Shown here in pieces: positions 16,744-25,093 of a stretch of 36,772 bases of DNA. Position 1 is the stretch's first letter, and every line of letters begins with the position of its first letter. Where the stretch lies: contig PFPT01000063.1 in NCBI GenBank assembly GCA_002793195.1, forward strand, positions 1-36,772, in the 5' to 3' direction. The notes under the pieces are model-generated. The model was not told the origin of the DNA. It saw only the letters and a program-made list of their open reading frames with translations, and did no database searches. A program made the translations under genes and the position numbers. This DNA is from Gammaproteobacteria bacterium CG_4_10_14_0_2_um_filter_38_22 (GTDB lineage Bacteria > Pseudomonadota > Gammaproteobacteria > Coxiellales > Coxiellaceae).

Positions 16744-16836
16744 ATGAAAAAATATATAATAACCAGTGTTTTTTTTGTGAGTGTGTTATTCATTTCCCCA
16801 TCAATTTTAGCGTGCTGTGTTTGTATAACGTGTTAA
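16744..16836 (+). CDS. Small Cys-rich exported peptide (30 residues), possibly a lipoprotein
   Basis: The peptide begins MKKYIITSVFFVSVLFISPS and ends ILACCVCITC. It has a basic start, a hydrophobic core and a cleavage-like ILA-C, so either signal peptidase I or lipoprotein signal peptidase could act. The mature part would be only CCVCITC, with four Cys in seven residues. AGGAGA lies 5 to 10 bases before the ATG. The scale and build are reminiscent of entericidin-type micro-lipoproteins, but I see no sequence match. It lies 24 bp before the next gene's start and may be cotranscribed with it. Confidence 0.5.
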   Translation: MKKYIITSVFFVSVLFISPSILACCVCITC

Positions 16837-16860
16837 AAAAATAAAAATCAGGGAGTGGTT

Positions 16861-17958
16861 ATGCGAAGGGATATTTCAGAGCAAAGCAATACTTTAGATA
16901 ATGCAGCGGTTGTTCACGTCGTGACGGCGCGATCTTTAAAAAGAGATGTTGTATTTAGCGCAGGAGATTTGCTGCGCAATATTTTAGTGTTGTATGCCTT
17001 GATGGGAGAGTGGATGCATGAAATGAGTGAATTAGATCGTCATGATCTTGCGCCTTCAGAAGCAGTGCAAAAAACATGGTTGGGTTTGCTCACGTTTGGT
17101 ATTGCGGCAGCATGCGGTATGACAGCTACGATGATAAATTTTCGCCGACGTGATCATTACCCTGCAGCACAAGATATTTTTGCAATCCCTTTTTTAACAT
17201 CCTATCTGTATTATTTTTTTGAGCTCGTAGGGATTACCTCGATGTCTCGAAATTTATTTATTGTTACGAATGCAGTTTGCATTCCTCCATTTTTAGGTAT
17301 CTTTTTAAAATTTAAAACAGCTGATTCAACGAATCAAATTGTTTTGAATCGTGCAGCATTAGATGAGTTAAATTTGCCAACAGATATTAATGCAAGTCGT
17401 TTAGCGCGTGTGTTGAATGCGGTTCGCGCTGATTATTATATGGCAAGCATGTTAATTGTTTTAACCTCTGTCATAGTAGCTGAAATACAAAAAAGTACCC
17501 AGCCGCTACAGCCATGGCAAACGTCATTGCTGGCATTAGCGCTTATTCCTGCATCAAAAATTGGGTATGAATTAAATCAGCATCCCAAAGTATTCCAAAT
17601 ATTTTCTGTGGTTGCAAAGTCTTTGAAAGAAGCCGCATTGATGTATAAAGCATTTTCAGGTTTATTTTTTACGATGGCTGTTTATTTGTGGTGCGCAGAT
17701 AAAAAGTTTTGTTTAAATAAAGATTCTGAACTGTTTTTATCACTGGTTTCTTTTGTTATGGTGTCGGCGTTAACCCTTTTTTCTGGGGCAACGACACAAT
17801 TTGATTTTAAAAGAAATGCAGAAAAAAATCAGTTTGCAGAAAAAATGCGCGATCGTTTTGGTTTTGCATTTAGCCAGGCACGAGAAAAAATGAGTCATTG
17901 TTTTCATAGAAATTTAAATTCAGATGAAAATAATCAGCTGGTAAATTCAATTGTATAA
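16861..17958 (+). CDS. Hypothetical polytopic membrane protein (about eight helices)
   Basis: 365 residues that I cannot assign to a family. Hydrophobic segments are visible at roughly 40-58, 76-98, 106-125, 135-155, 195-212, 222-238, 265-282 and 292-312. The ends are hydrophilic. The C-terminus (about 320-365) is basic and polar and may be cytosolic. ATG 16861 is preferred over GTG 16855, because CAGGGAG sits 5 bases before it and would overlap the GTG. It lies between a micro-ORF and the cyo promoter. There are no enzyme motifs and no transporter signature. Confidence 0.75.
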   Translation: MRRDISEQSNTLDNAAVVHVVTARSLKRDVVFSAGDLLRNILVLYALMGEWMHEMSELDRHDLAPSEAVQKTWLGLLTFGIAAACGMTATMINFRRRDHYPAAQDIFAIPFLTSYLYYFFELVGITSMSRNLFIVTNAVCIPPFLGIFLKFKTADSTNQIVLNRAALDELNLPTDINASRLARVLNAVRADYYMASMLIVLTSVIVAEIQKSTQPLQPWQTSLLALALIPASKIGYELNQHPKVFQIFSVVAKSLKEAALMYKAFSGLFFTMAVYLWCADKKFCLNKDSELFLSLVSFVMVSALTLFSGATTQFDFKRNAEKNQFAEKMRDRFGFAFSQAREKMSHCFHRNLNSDENNQLVNSIV

Positions 17959-17989
17959 AAATTATTTTTTATTTTTTTAATCGTAATTC

Positions 17990-18018
17990 TTGACAACGCG
18001 AAGCTTGAGTCTTAGAGT
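17990..18018 (+). promoter_or_regulatory. Promoter of cyoABCD
   Basis: A consensus TTGACA (17990-17995), a 17-bp spacer and TAGAGT (18013-18018). The expected start is near 18025, inside a 35-bp inverted repeat that begins directly after the -10 box. Confidence 0.7.
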
Positions 18019-18053
18019 CTCATTACTTTTTTCATTATGAAAATAGTAATGAG
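18019..18053 (+). promoter_or_regulatory. Long inverted repeat at the start of the cyo transcript
   Basis: The outer arms CTCATTACT and AGTAATGAG (9 bp, perfect) and inner arms TTTTCA and TGAAAA are separated by a single T:T mismatch and a TTA loop, together 35 nt. Its position over the transcription start fits either an operator for a dimeric regulator or a stable 5' hairpin in the mRNA. Confidence 0.7.
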
Positions 18054-18081
18054 CATGGACAACATTGCAGGGAAGAGAGCA

Positions 18082-18981
18082 ATGATAAAGCTTCGCAACG
18101 TTTTTTATTTTTTAGTATTGGGATGTACGTTTCTTTTATCAGGATGTCATTACGCCATTCTTGATCCGAAAGGTATTATTGCCGCCACAGAAAAAAAACT
18201 ATTGATTGAGTCAGTATTATTAATGCTGATTGTCGTTGTGCCTGTTATTTTTCTATCGATTATCATTCCTTGGCGTTATCGTGCCAGTAATACCAAAGCC
18301 ACTTATAAACCCAATTGGTCGCATAGCACGATGATGGAAATTGTTTGGTGGTCTATTCCTTGTGCTATTATTTTTGTTTTATCTTGGATGACGTGGGTTT
18401 ACACGCATTCGTTAGATCCTTATCGTCCGTTGGCTGCTGATCAAGACACGATCATGATCGAAGCCGTCGCACTTGATTGGAAATGGTTGTTTATTTATCC
18501 GCAAACACACACGGCAACCATCAATCTAGTTGAAATCCCTGTAAACAAAGCAGTGCGTTTCTTTATCACATCAGATGCGCCAATGAATTCATTAGAAATT
18601 CCGCAATTAGCAGGTCAAATTTACGCGATGACTGGCATGCAAACAAAATTAAATTTAATGGCGACATCAACCGGTAATTTTGTTGGCTTATCAACAAATT
18701 ATAGCGGTGATGGTTTTTCAGGTATGAACTTTCCAGTCAAAGTAGTGACTCAGTCGCAATATAACAATTGGATAAAAACAGTTTCACAATCTCCTAATCA
18801 TTTAACTTTAGCGGCTTATAACGAAGTAATTAAGCCGAGCAAAAATAATCCGATCACTTATTTTTCGCATGTTGAACCTGGATTGTTTAGCCAAGCGATC
18901 ATTAAATATATGGGTCCGATGCCAGGAATGGCGTTGGGTTATACCGGTGTTTTGCAGGATGAAAAAAATCATCAAGGGTAG
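18082..18981 (+). CDS. cyoA: Cytochrome bo3 ubiquinol oxidase subunit II
   Basis: 299 residues from the chosen start. The ATG at 18082 has GGGAAGAGA before it and gives a proper lipoprotein signal, LLSGC with Cys22. Upstream in-frame ATGs at 18037 and 18052 fall within a leader hairpin and lack a ribosome site. Two membrane helices are followed by a periplasmic cupredoxin domain (EAVALDWKWLFIYP and FSGMNFPVKV). The CuA cysteines of cytochrome c oxidases are absent, as expected for a quinol oxidase. It is the first gene of cyoABCD, 21 bp before cyoB. The complex oxidises ubiquinol and pumps protons. Confidence 0.95.
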   Translation: MIKLRNVFYFLVLGCTFLLSGCHYAILDPKGIIAATEKKLLIESVLLMLIVVVPVIFLSIIIPWRYRASNTKATYKPNWSHSTMMEIVWWSIPCAIIFVLSWMTWVYTHSLDPYRPLAADQDTIMIEAVALDWKWLFIYPQTHTATINLVEIPVNKAVRFFITSDAPMNSLEIPQLAGQIYAMTGMQTKLNLMATSTGNFVGLSTNYSGDGFSGMNFPVKVVTQSQYNNWIKTVSQSPNHLTLAAYNEVIKPSKNNPITYFSHVEPGLFSQAIIKYMGPMPGMALGYTGVLQDEKNHQG

Positions 18982-19002
18982 TAATTTTTTGTAGGAACGA
19001 CA

Positions 19003-21048
19003 ATGACACTCGAACAAATACTTTTTGGAAAGCTCACGCTCCAATCCATTCCTTATGAAAATCCCATTATTATGGGCGCGGGTGGCATGATGATGTTGAT
19101 TGCGCTATTTGTGTTGGGCGCCATTACGTATTACAAAAAATGGGGATATTTGTGGACAGAGTGGCTGACCTCGATTGATCATAAAAAAATTGGCATCATG
19201 TATCTCATCTTGTCGGGTATTATGTTGTTGCGTGGATTTTCAGATGCCATCATGATGCGCGCACAACAAGCGATGGCAGATGGAAAACATCTCGGCTATT
19301 TGCCGCCATCGCATTTCGATCAGATTTTTACAGCGCATGGCGTGATCATGATTTTTTTTGTTGCTATGCCGATGATGTTTGGATTGCTCAACATGGCTGT
19401 GCCATTACAAATTGGTGCGCGTGATGTGGCATTTCCTTATCTTAATTCATTGAGCTTATGGCTAACGGTTGTTGGCGCTATGCTTGTGAATCTTTCTTTG
19501 GTTGTTGGTAAATTTGCTGCAACGGGTTGGTTAGCTTATCCCCCTTTATCAGGTATTGTTTATAGCCCAGGTGTCGGTGTTGATTATTATATTTGGGCAT
19601 TGCAGATCGCAGGTGTTGGTAGTTTGTTATCGGGTATTAATTTCATGGTCACTATTCTAAAAATGCGTTGCCCTGGAATGACGTTAATGAAAATGCCGGT
19701 TTTCACATGGACTGCTTTATGCGCAATGATTTTGGTAGCACTGGCTTTTCCTATTTTTACAGCAACGTTGGCGATGTTATTTCTTGATCGGTTTTTAGGT
19801 ATGCATTTTTTCACCGCAGGACATGGTGGAAATGCCATGATGTATATCAATTTAATTTGGGCATGGGGACATCCTGAGGTTTATATTTTGATTTTGCCGG
19901 CATTTGGTATTTTTTCGGAAGTGGTTGCTACTTTTTCTAGAAAAAAATTATTTGGTTATACCTCGATGATTTATGCAACGATTTCGATTACGCTTTTATC
20001 ATTTGTTGTTTGGCTGCATCACTTTTTTACGATGGGTTCGGGTGCAAATGTAAATGCATTTTTTGGAATTGCAACGATGATCATTGCAATTCCAACTGGT
20101 GTGAAAATTTTTAATTGGTTATTTACGATGTATCGTGGACGCGTTACTTTTTCTGTACCCATGTTATGGACAATCGGGTTTATTAGCACATTTGCAATTG
20201 GTGGAATGACTGGTGTGTTGATGTCATTGCCCCCTGTAGATTTTCAATTACATAACAGTGTGTTTTTGGTAGCGCATTTTCATAATGTCATTATTGGTGG
20301 TGTTGTTTTTGGTTATTTTGCGGGTGTCACTTATTGGTTCCCCAAATTATTTGGTTACCGCTTGAATGAAAAATGGGGTAAGCGTTCATTTTGGTGCTGG
20401 TTAGTCGGTTTTTATGTTGCATTTACGCCATTGTATATTTTAGGTTTGATGGGCATGACCCGTCGGTTAGATCATTATTCATCGGGTTTGGGTTGGCATC
20501 CTTTGTTATTAATTGCCGCTGCAGGCGCTGTTATTATTGGCATGGGTGTTTTGTGTCAATGCATTATGTTGTATGTGAGCGTGAAAGAGCGCAATGCAAA
20601 TCGAGATTTTACTGGCGACACGTGGGAAAATGGTCGTACATTAGAGTGGTCTATTCCATCACCTGCGCCTTATTATAATTTTGCAGTGACACCAACTGTT
20701 GAAGATCGTGATGCATTTTGGGAAATAAAAGAAAATCATGTGATGAATCCCAATATTCAGGTGCAATCACATTACGAAGAAATTCATATGCCGCGCAATA
20801 CATCAACGGGTTTTATCATTGCGGTATTTAGCGGTATTTTTGGTTTTGGTATGGTGTGGCATATTTTTTGGATGATTGGACTTGGATTATTGGGTGTTTT
20901 TGCAACAGCCATAAGACGAACCTTTGATAAAAATACAGATTATTATTTGCAATCAGATGAAATTATTAAAACAGAAGAAGCGCGTGCTCGTGATAATAAA
21001 CTGGGTGATTCATCAGAAATTAACGATGAAGAATTAGTATTGGTTTAG
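19003..21048 (+). CDS. cyoB: Cytochrome bo3 ubiquinol oxidase subunit I
   Basis: A 681-residue catalytic subunit with haem b, haem o3 and CuB. The ligands are in place: His112 (AHGVIM), the CuB/cross-link pair His290 and Tyr294 in WGHPEVY, His339-His340 in LHHFF, and His425/His427 in HFHN. Each is six residues later than in E. coli CyoB, so the alignment is gap-free through the core. The C-terminal extension beyond 12 helices is of the quinol-oxidase type. GTAGGAACG serves as ribosome site. It is followed by cyoC after 23 bp. Confidence 0.97.
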   Translation: MTLEQILFGKLTLQSIPYENPIIMGAGGMMMLIALFVLGAITYYKKWGYLWTEWLTSIDHKKIGIMYLILSGIMLLRGFSDAIMMRAQQAMADGKHLGYLPPSHFDQIFTAHGVIMIFFVAMPMMFGLLNMAVPLQIGARDVAFPYLNSLSLWLTVVGAMLVNLSLVVGKFAATGWLAYPPLSGIVYSPGVGVDYYIWALQIAGVGSLLSGINFMVTILKMRCPGMTLMKMPVFTWTALCAMILVALAFPIFTATLAMLFLDRFLGMHFFTAGHGGNAMMYINLIWAWGHPEVYILILPAFGIFSEVVATFSRKKLFGYTSMIYATISITLLSFVVWLHHFFTMGSGANVNAFFGIATMIIAIPTGVKIFNWLFTMYRGRVTFSVPMLWTIGFISTFAIGGMTGVLMSLPPVDFQLHNSVFLVAHFHNVIIGGVVFGYFAGVTYWFPKLFGYRLNEKWGKRSFWCWLVGFYVAFTPLYILGLMGMTRRLDHYSSGLGWHPLLLIAAAGAVIIGMGVLCQCIMLYVSVKERNANRDFTGDTWENGRTLEWSIPSPAPYYNFAVTPTVEDRDAFWEIKENHVMNPNIQVQSHYEEIHMPRNTSTGFIIAVFSGIFGFGMVWHIFWMIGLGLLGVFATAIRRTFDKNTDYYLQSDEIIKTEEARARDNKLGDSSEINDEELVLV

Positions 21049-21071
21049 TTCGACGATTTTAGGGAAAGCGT

Positions 21072-21692
21072 ATGATAAGTAATATGGCAACAACAGATAT
21101 GGGTCATCATGATCATCGCGAGCATCATCGTGAAGTGAATGATAGCATTGATGTATTTGGTTTTTGGATTTACATCATGACGGATTGTATTTTGTTTGCA
21201 ACTTTGTTTGCAGCTTATGCTGTATTGCAAGGCAACACATTTAATGGCCCCACATTAAAAGAATTAATTAGTTTGCCTTATGTATTGGGCGAAACAATGT
21301 TTTTATTGGCAAGTAGTTTTACCTACGGCTTAGTGATGTTGTCTGTTTATAAGGGGCGTCGCAATATTGCATTGATGGCTTTGTTGGTTACTTTTGTATT
21401 GGGCTTGTCTTTTGTTGTTATGGAAGTGCGTGAATTTATGCATTTATATGCAGATGGTCATAGTTGGCATGTGAGCGCGGCTTTGTCAGCCTTTTTTACT
21501 TTGGTGGGAACGCATGGCACGCACGTTTCGATAGGGTTAATTTGGATGGGGTTGATGATGTTTCAGTTATGGAAGTATGGCGCCACTCCGGCCATTACGA
21601 AACGCTTAACTTATCTTGGGTTATTTTGGCACTTTTTGGATATCGTGTGGATTTTTGTATTCACGATCGTGTATTTAATGGGAGCGATATAA
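21072..21692 (+). CDS. cyoC: Cytochrome bo3 ubiquinol oxidase subunit III
   Basis: 206 residues, five membrane helices, preceded by a His-rich N-terminus (GHHDHREHHREVND). FGFWIYIMTDCILFATLFAAYAV, the middle EFMHLYADGHSWHVSAALSAFF and GTHGTHVSIGLIWM are characteristic of CyoC. It shares the A of its TAA stop with the ATG of cyoD, so the two are translationally coupled. Confidence 0.95.
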   Translation: MISNMATTDMGHHDHREHHREVNDSIDVFGFWIYIMTDCILFATLFAAYAVLQGNTFNGPTLKELISLPYVLGETMFLLASSFTYGLVMLSVYKGRRNIALMALLVTFVLGLSFVVMEVREFMHLYADGHSWHVSAALSAFFTLVGTHGTHVSIGLIWMGLMMFQLWKYGATPAITKRLTYLGLFWHFLDIVWIFVFTIVYLMGAI

Positions 21693-22024
21693 TGTCTACG
21701 CAAGCAGCAGTTAAATTAAAGTATGGTGCAAAAGCAAAAACACTGAAATCTTATTTGCTCGGTCTTTTTTTATCGTTGCTTTTTACGTTCTCTGCTTTTG
21801 CATTGGTTGGCATGCATTTATTGAGTGAGACGGCGCTTTATATTGCTATTACGATTTTGGCTGTGTTGCAATTATTTGCGCAAGTGATTTGTTTTTTGAG
21901 ATTAAATGTGTCACGCGATGGCCAATGGAACACCATGCCTTTTATTTTTACTTTTGTGATTGTGTCTGTATTAGTCGGTGGGTCACTTTGGATTATGTAT
22001 AATCTGAATGTGAATATGATGTAA
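21692..22024 (+). CDS. cyoD: Cytochrome bo3 ubiquinol oxidase subunit IV
   Basis: 110 residues, three membrane helices. LKSYLLGLFLSLLFTFSAF, then VLQLFAQVICFLRLN, then FVIVSVLVGGSLWIMYNLN fit CyoD, which helps assemble the oxidase. The start ATG (21692-21694) overlaps the cyoC stop by one base. The gene for haem O synthase (cyoE/ctaB), often fifth in the operon, does not follow; a terminator comes instead. Confidence 0.95.
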   Translation: MSTQAAVKLKYGAKAKTLKSYLLGLFLSLLFTFSAFALVGMHLLSETALYIAITILAVLQLFAQVICFLRLNVSRDGQWNTMPFIFTFVIVSVLVGGSLWIMYNLNVNMM

Positions 22025-22046
22025 TTTTCTTGCGATTTCCTGTTGG

Positions 22047-22079
22047 CGAAGCCGGGTGAAAATCTGGCTTCGTTTTTTT
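22047..22079 (+). terminator. Rho-independent terminator of the cyo operon
   Basis: CGAAGCC (22047-22053) and GGCTTCG (22066-22072), with a 12-base loop, followed by a run of seven T. Confidence 0.92.
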
Positions 22080-22234
22080 ATTTCAAGTATAAAAATTTCA
22101 GTGATTCTAGGATCTGTTTAGAATTGGTTATCCTATTGCAAAATTTTTTATTGCAACAGGGTGTCATGCTGTATTTTTTAAAACAATGGATTCTTGTTTC
22201 AAGGTATGAAGGCGTGCTGAAAACTGCATGATAA

Positions 22235-22307
22235 TGGGTCGTGACAGATTCGAACTGTCGACCAACGGATTAAAAGTCCGCTGCTCTACCGACTGAGCTA
22301 ACGACCC
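22235..22307 (-). tRNA. tRNA-Lys (anticodon UUU)
   Basis: 73 nt on the minus strand: acceptor GGGTCGT/ACGACCC, D-stem GCTC/GAGC, anticodon stem GCGGA/TCCGT with loop CTTTTAA, and T-stem GACAG/CTGTC. The CCA end is not encoded, unlike the CAU tRNA at the other side of the window. Its 5' part and upstream region are duplicated 126 bp away. Confidence 0.95.
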
Positions 22308-22334
22308 AGGCTCTTTATATTATTCGCCGTGCAT
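22289..22334 (+). repeat. 46-bp direct repeat, copy 1 (tRNA-Lys 5' end and upstream region)
   Basis: Identical to 22415-22460. It contains the first 19 bases of tRNA-Lys (minus-strand sense) and the upstream region with TAATAT, a possible -10 box. Confidence 0.85.
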
Positions 22335-22370
22335 CCATGCACTGTGTTGTGCTTTTCGTAACTGCACCCA

Positions 22371-22414
22371 GCCTGACATCGTGTCAGGCGTTTGTTGCTC
22401 AGTCCGCAACAAAC
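22371..22414 (-). repeat. Two abutting hairpins between the tRNA-Lys repeats
   Basis: GCCTGACA/TGTCAGGC (22371-22389, 3-base loop) and GTTTGTTGC/GCAACAAAC (22390-22414, 7-base loop) lie end to end with no gap, and the second touches repeat copy 2. There is no T-run. They may be REP-like or processing structures, or part of an inserted element. Confidence 0.7.
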
Positions 22415-22460
22415 CCGACTGAGCTAACGACCCAGGCTCTTTATATTATTCGCCGTGCAT
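22415..22460 (+). repeat. 46-bp direct repeat, copy 2, with a 19-nt tRNA-Lys fragment
   Basis: An exact copy of 22289-22334. On the minus strand, 22433 to 22415 is bases 1-19 of tRNA-Lys, and then identity stops. It reads as the remains of a second tRNA-Lys gene or a partial tandem duplication. The remaining gene-free stretch from 22461 to 22627 shows nothing I can name. Confidence 0.85.
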
Positions 22461-22627
22461 TCACGTGGCGTGTTCTGTCCCGCATCTAATGTGCATGCAG
22501 AAGACTGTCATGATACTAAAGTTTTACAAAATCGCAAGCGCTTTTTTCGTGAATAAAATCACAGTATTGCGATAGTTTTTTTTGAAGATAAGATTAATGT
22601 TTCAATTTTTTAAAAAACAGGCTTAAT

Positions 22628-23041
22628 ATGCGATTTTTCACGCAATCTGCTTTTACATTAATTGAGTTGATGATCACACTTGTCATTTCAGCTGTTTTAT
22701 TGAGTATGGCTATTCCTTCATACGAAAATTATATTGCTCATGCTCAGCGTAATCGTGCAGAGGCTGCTTTATTGCAATTATCAGGAAAGCTGGAAAATTT
22801 TTTTACAAAAAATGGAACGTATATTGGCGCTACCATTAAAAACTTACAGGCAAACAAATTAACGCGAGGATTGCAGTACACTTTGAACATATCAAAAAGC
22901 AATGATGCCAGCTTTGAAATTCAGGCCATACCAAAAAATGCGCAAATTTCACGCGATGTGCATTGCGGCACATTAACAGTGAATCAAAAAAATGAACGTA
23001 CTGTCTCAGGAAAGAGTGGTGTGAAACGGTGTTGGAAATAA
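22628..23041 (+). CDS. Type IV pilin-like protein (PilE-like minor pilin)
   Basis: 137 residues with a class III signal: MRFFTQSA then FTLIELMITLVISAVLLSMA. Glu13 is the mature Glu5 needed for assembly. The residue before the cleavage point is Ala8, where prepilins nearly always have Gly. The C-terminal part has two cysteines (DVHCGTL and KRCWK), which would form the usual disulfide-bonded loop. Size and pattern match PilE-type minor pilins. No other pilus genes are in the window, so it is an isolated gene here. Confidence 0.85.
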   Translation: MRFFTQSAFTLIELMITLVISAVLLSMAIPSYENYIAHAQRNRAEAALLQLSGKLENFFTKNGTYIGATIKNLQANKLTRGLQYTLNISKSNDASFEIQAIPKNAQISRDVHCGTLTVNQKNERTVSGKSGVKRCWK

Positions 23042-23085
23042 CTCCTGTTTTTTTCGTATTATATAGTTCATGCTGAATTCAAGTT

Positions 23086-23114
23086 TTGTAAATTATTTTG
23101 AACTCACGTAGAAT
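23086..23114 (+). promoter_or_regulatory. Candidate promoter of prfB
   Basis: TTGTAA (23086-23091) and TAGAAT (23109-23114), with a 17-bp spacer. An inverted repeat TTTTGAA/TTCAAAA (23096-23102 and 23114-23120) overlaps the spacer and the last base of the -10 box. Confidence 0.45.
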
Positions 23115-23170
23115 TCAAAACTCATTGTGAGTGCGTACTGAAACGCTTGTTTGTTATTATCGAGGTTATC

Positions 23171-24272
23171 ATGTCATTTGAATTGAATCCGCTGATTGAG
23201 CAAATGCGTGATTTACGTGAGCGTGCAGATTCACTTCGGAGGTATCTTTGACTTCGATGCTAAGCAGCTTCGTTTGTTGGAAGTGTCGCGTGAGTTAGAA
23301 AATCCGGATATTTGGAATCAACCTGAAAAAGCGCAAGAGTTGGGTCGTGAGCGCGCACAGTTAGAAGCCGTTGTTGAAGGTTTAGAAAAAATTCCACAGC
23401 GGTTAGTGGATGCAGCTGAATTGCTGGATATTGCCCAATCTGAAAATGATACGAATTTATTTCAAGAAATCAAAACAGAAGTAGATGATATTGCCGGCCA
23501 TGTTGAAAAATTAGAATTTCAGCGTATGTTTTCTGGTGAAATGGATTCGCACAATGCTTATTTGGAAATCCAGTCTGGATCTGGTGGCACAGAAGCGCAA
23601 GATTGGGCTGAGATGATTTTGCGTATGTATTTGCGTTGGTGCAATCATCGTGGTTTTGTTGCAACAATTGAATCCATCGCTGCAGGTGAAGTAGCAGGCA
23701 TTAAAAATGCAGTTGTGTATGTCGAGGGTGATTATGCCTTTGGTTGGTTAAGAACAGAAACGGGTGTACATCGATTGGTACGTAAATCCCCGTTTGACTC
23801 CGGTAATCGTCGACACACTTCTTTTGCGTCGGTATTTATTTCTCCAGAAATTGACGATGATATTGCCATAGAAGTGAATATGGCTGATGTACGCGTTGAC
23901 ACCTTTCGTGCTTCTGGTGCGGGTGGTCAACACGTGAATAAAACAGATTCAGCTATTCGCATGACGCACGAACCAACGGGGATTGTGGTGCAGTGTCAGA
24001 GTGATCGTTCGCAACACAAAAATCGCGCGAGTGCGTTAAAACAATTGAAAGCAAAGCTGTATGAATTGGCTATGCAGAAAAAACGTGAATCACAAGCAAA
24101 AGTGGAAGACAGTAAAATGGATATCAGTTGGGGTAGTCAAATTCGTTCCTATGTGCTCGATCAATCACGCATTAAAGATTTGCGAACCGGTGTTGAACGT
24201 ACGGATACGCAAAAAGTATTGGATGGCGATTTAGATAAATTTATTGAAGCAGCATTAAAGCAAAGCATATAA
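23171..24272 (+). CDS. prfB: Peptide chain release factor 2, with programmed +1 frameshift
   Basis: Read as 23171-23248 joined to 23250-24272, giving 366 residues (E. coli RF2 has 365). The first 26 codons end at an in-frame TGA (23249-23251) in the classic context CTTTGAC, with a Shine-Dalgarno-like CGGAGG six bases upstream. The ribosome slips +1 on CTT and continues with GAC, so low RF2 raises its own synthesis. The main frame has the UGA/UAA-reading SPF motif ([11 protein letters not shown]) and the catalytic GGQ ([14 protein letters not shown]). In many relatives lysS follows directly; here it lies about 4 kb away and phhAB intervene. Confidence 0.97.
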
Positions 24273-24295
24273 ATTAAGACGGGGATGATGCGCGC

Positions 24296-25072
24296 ATGAC
24301 AAAATATGTTTCAAAAAAACCAGATAAAGAGGGCATCATTCATTTTACGCACACGGAAAATGAAACGTGGAAAATTTTATATGAACGACAAATAAAAACC
24401 ATTCAAAATCGCGCTTGTATTGAGTACATCGCAGGTTTAAAAAAATTAAATTTACCAATTAATCGTGTACCGCAATGTCCAGAGGTGTCTGAGACACTTG
24501 CTTCATTAACGGGATGGTCGGTTGTTCCTGTAGATGCCATTATTCCTATTGAAGTTTTTTTTGAGTTATTATCAAAGCGTCAATTTCCTGCTGCAAGTTT
24601 TATTCGTGTACGAGAAGAATTGGATTATTTGCAAGAGCCAGATATTTTTCATGAAATTTTTGGACATTGCCCTTTATTAACATGGCAGCCCTATGCTGAT
24701 TTTATGCAACGTTTTGGTTTGGTGGCATTGCAATCTGATGAAAAAACACAGTCAATTTTAGGAAGATTGTTTTGGTTTACAATTGAATTTGGATTGATAC
24801 AAACACAACAAGGCATGCGTGTTTATGGTTCAGGTATTATTTCTTCACATGAAGAAACGCAATTTTCATTAGAAAATTCAGAACCAAAGCGATCACCGTT
24901 TGATCCTGTTCAAATATTAAAAACAGAGTATCGCTATGATGTGATTCAAAAACAATACTTTGCCATTAAAGATTTTTCCCAGTTATTTGATTTGGATTTA
25001 AATGAAATGCTAGGCATAGCAAAGCAAATTGCAGACAACCCTTTTCATGAAAAAGATTTTGTGACGTGTTAA
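24296..25072 (+). CDS. phhA: Phenylalanine 4-hydroxylase
   Basis: A 258-residue, monomeric-type bacterial enzyme that converts phenylalanine to tyrosine with tetrahydropterin and O2. The iron ligands are visible as His119 and His124 in FHEIFGHCPLL, and Glu164 in FTIEFGL. There is no N-terminal ACT domain, as usual for bacteria. The gene starts 23 bp after prfB and is followed by phhB. In Legionella, PhhA contributes to pyomelanin and aromatic catabolism; that this holds here is only inference. Confidence 0.95.
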   Translation: MTKYVSKKPDKEGIIHFTHTENETWKILYERQIKTIQNRACIEYIAGLKKLNLPINRVPQCPEVSETLASLTGWSVVPVDAIIPIEVFFELLSKRQFPAASFIRVREELDYLQEPDIFHEIFGHCPLLTWQPYADFMQRFGLVALQSDEKTQSILGRLFWFTIEFGLIQTQQGMRVYGSGIISSHEETQFSLENSEPKRSPFDPVQILKTEYRYDVIQKQYFAIKDFSQLFDLDLNEMLGIAKQIADNPFHEKDFVTC

Positions 25073-25093
25073 AAAACAAAAAGGCGATTGGTT

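Noticed and set aside
18037-18081. Upstream ATG starts for cyoA
   Set aside because: They fall in or next to the leader inverted repeat, lack a ribosome site, and would put extra residues before the lipoprotein signal.
21464-21691. N-terminal extension of the cyoD frame
   Set aside because: It overlaps cyoC out of frame; the real CyoD start is the ATG overlapping the cyoC stop.
22043-22231. 62-codon ORF after the cyo terminator
   Set aside because: It starts at the terminator hairpin, has no ribosome site and no recognisable protein features.
22289-22460. CRISPR array from the repeated 46-bp block
   Set aside because: There are only two copies, the repeat contains tRNA sequence, and no cas genes or further spacers are present.
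23249-23251. In-frame stop suggesting that prfB is broken
   Set aside because: It is the regulatory TGA of the programmed +1 frameshift, with intact slippery site and upstream CGGAGG.
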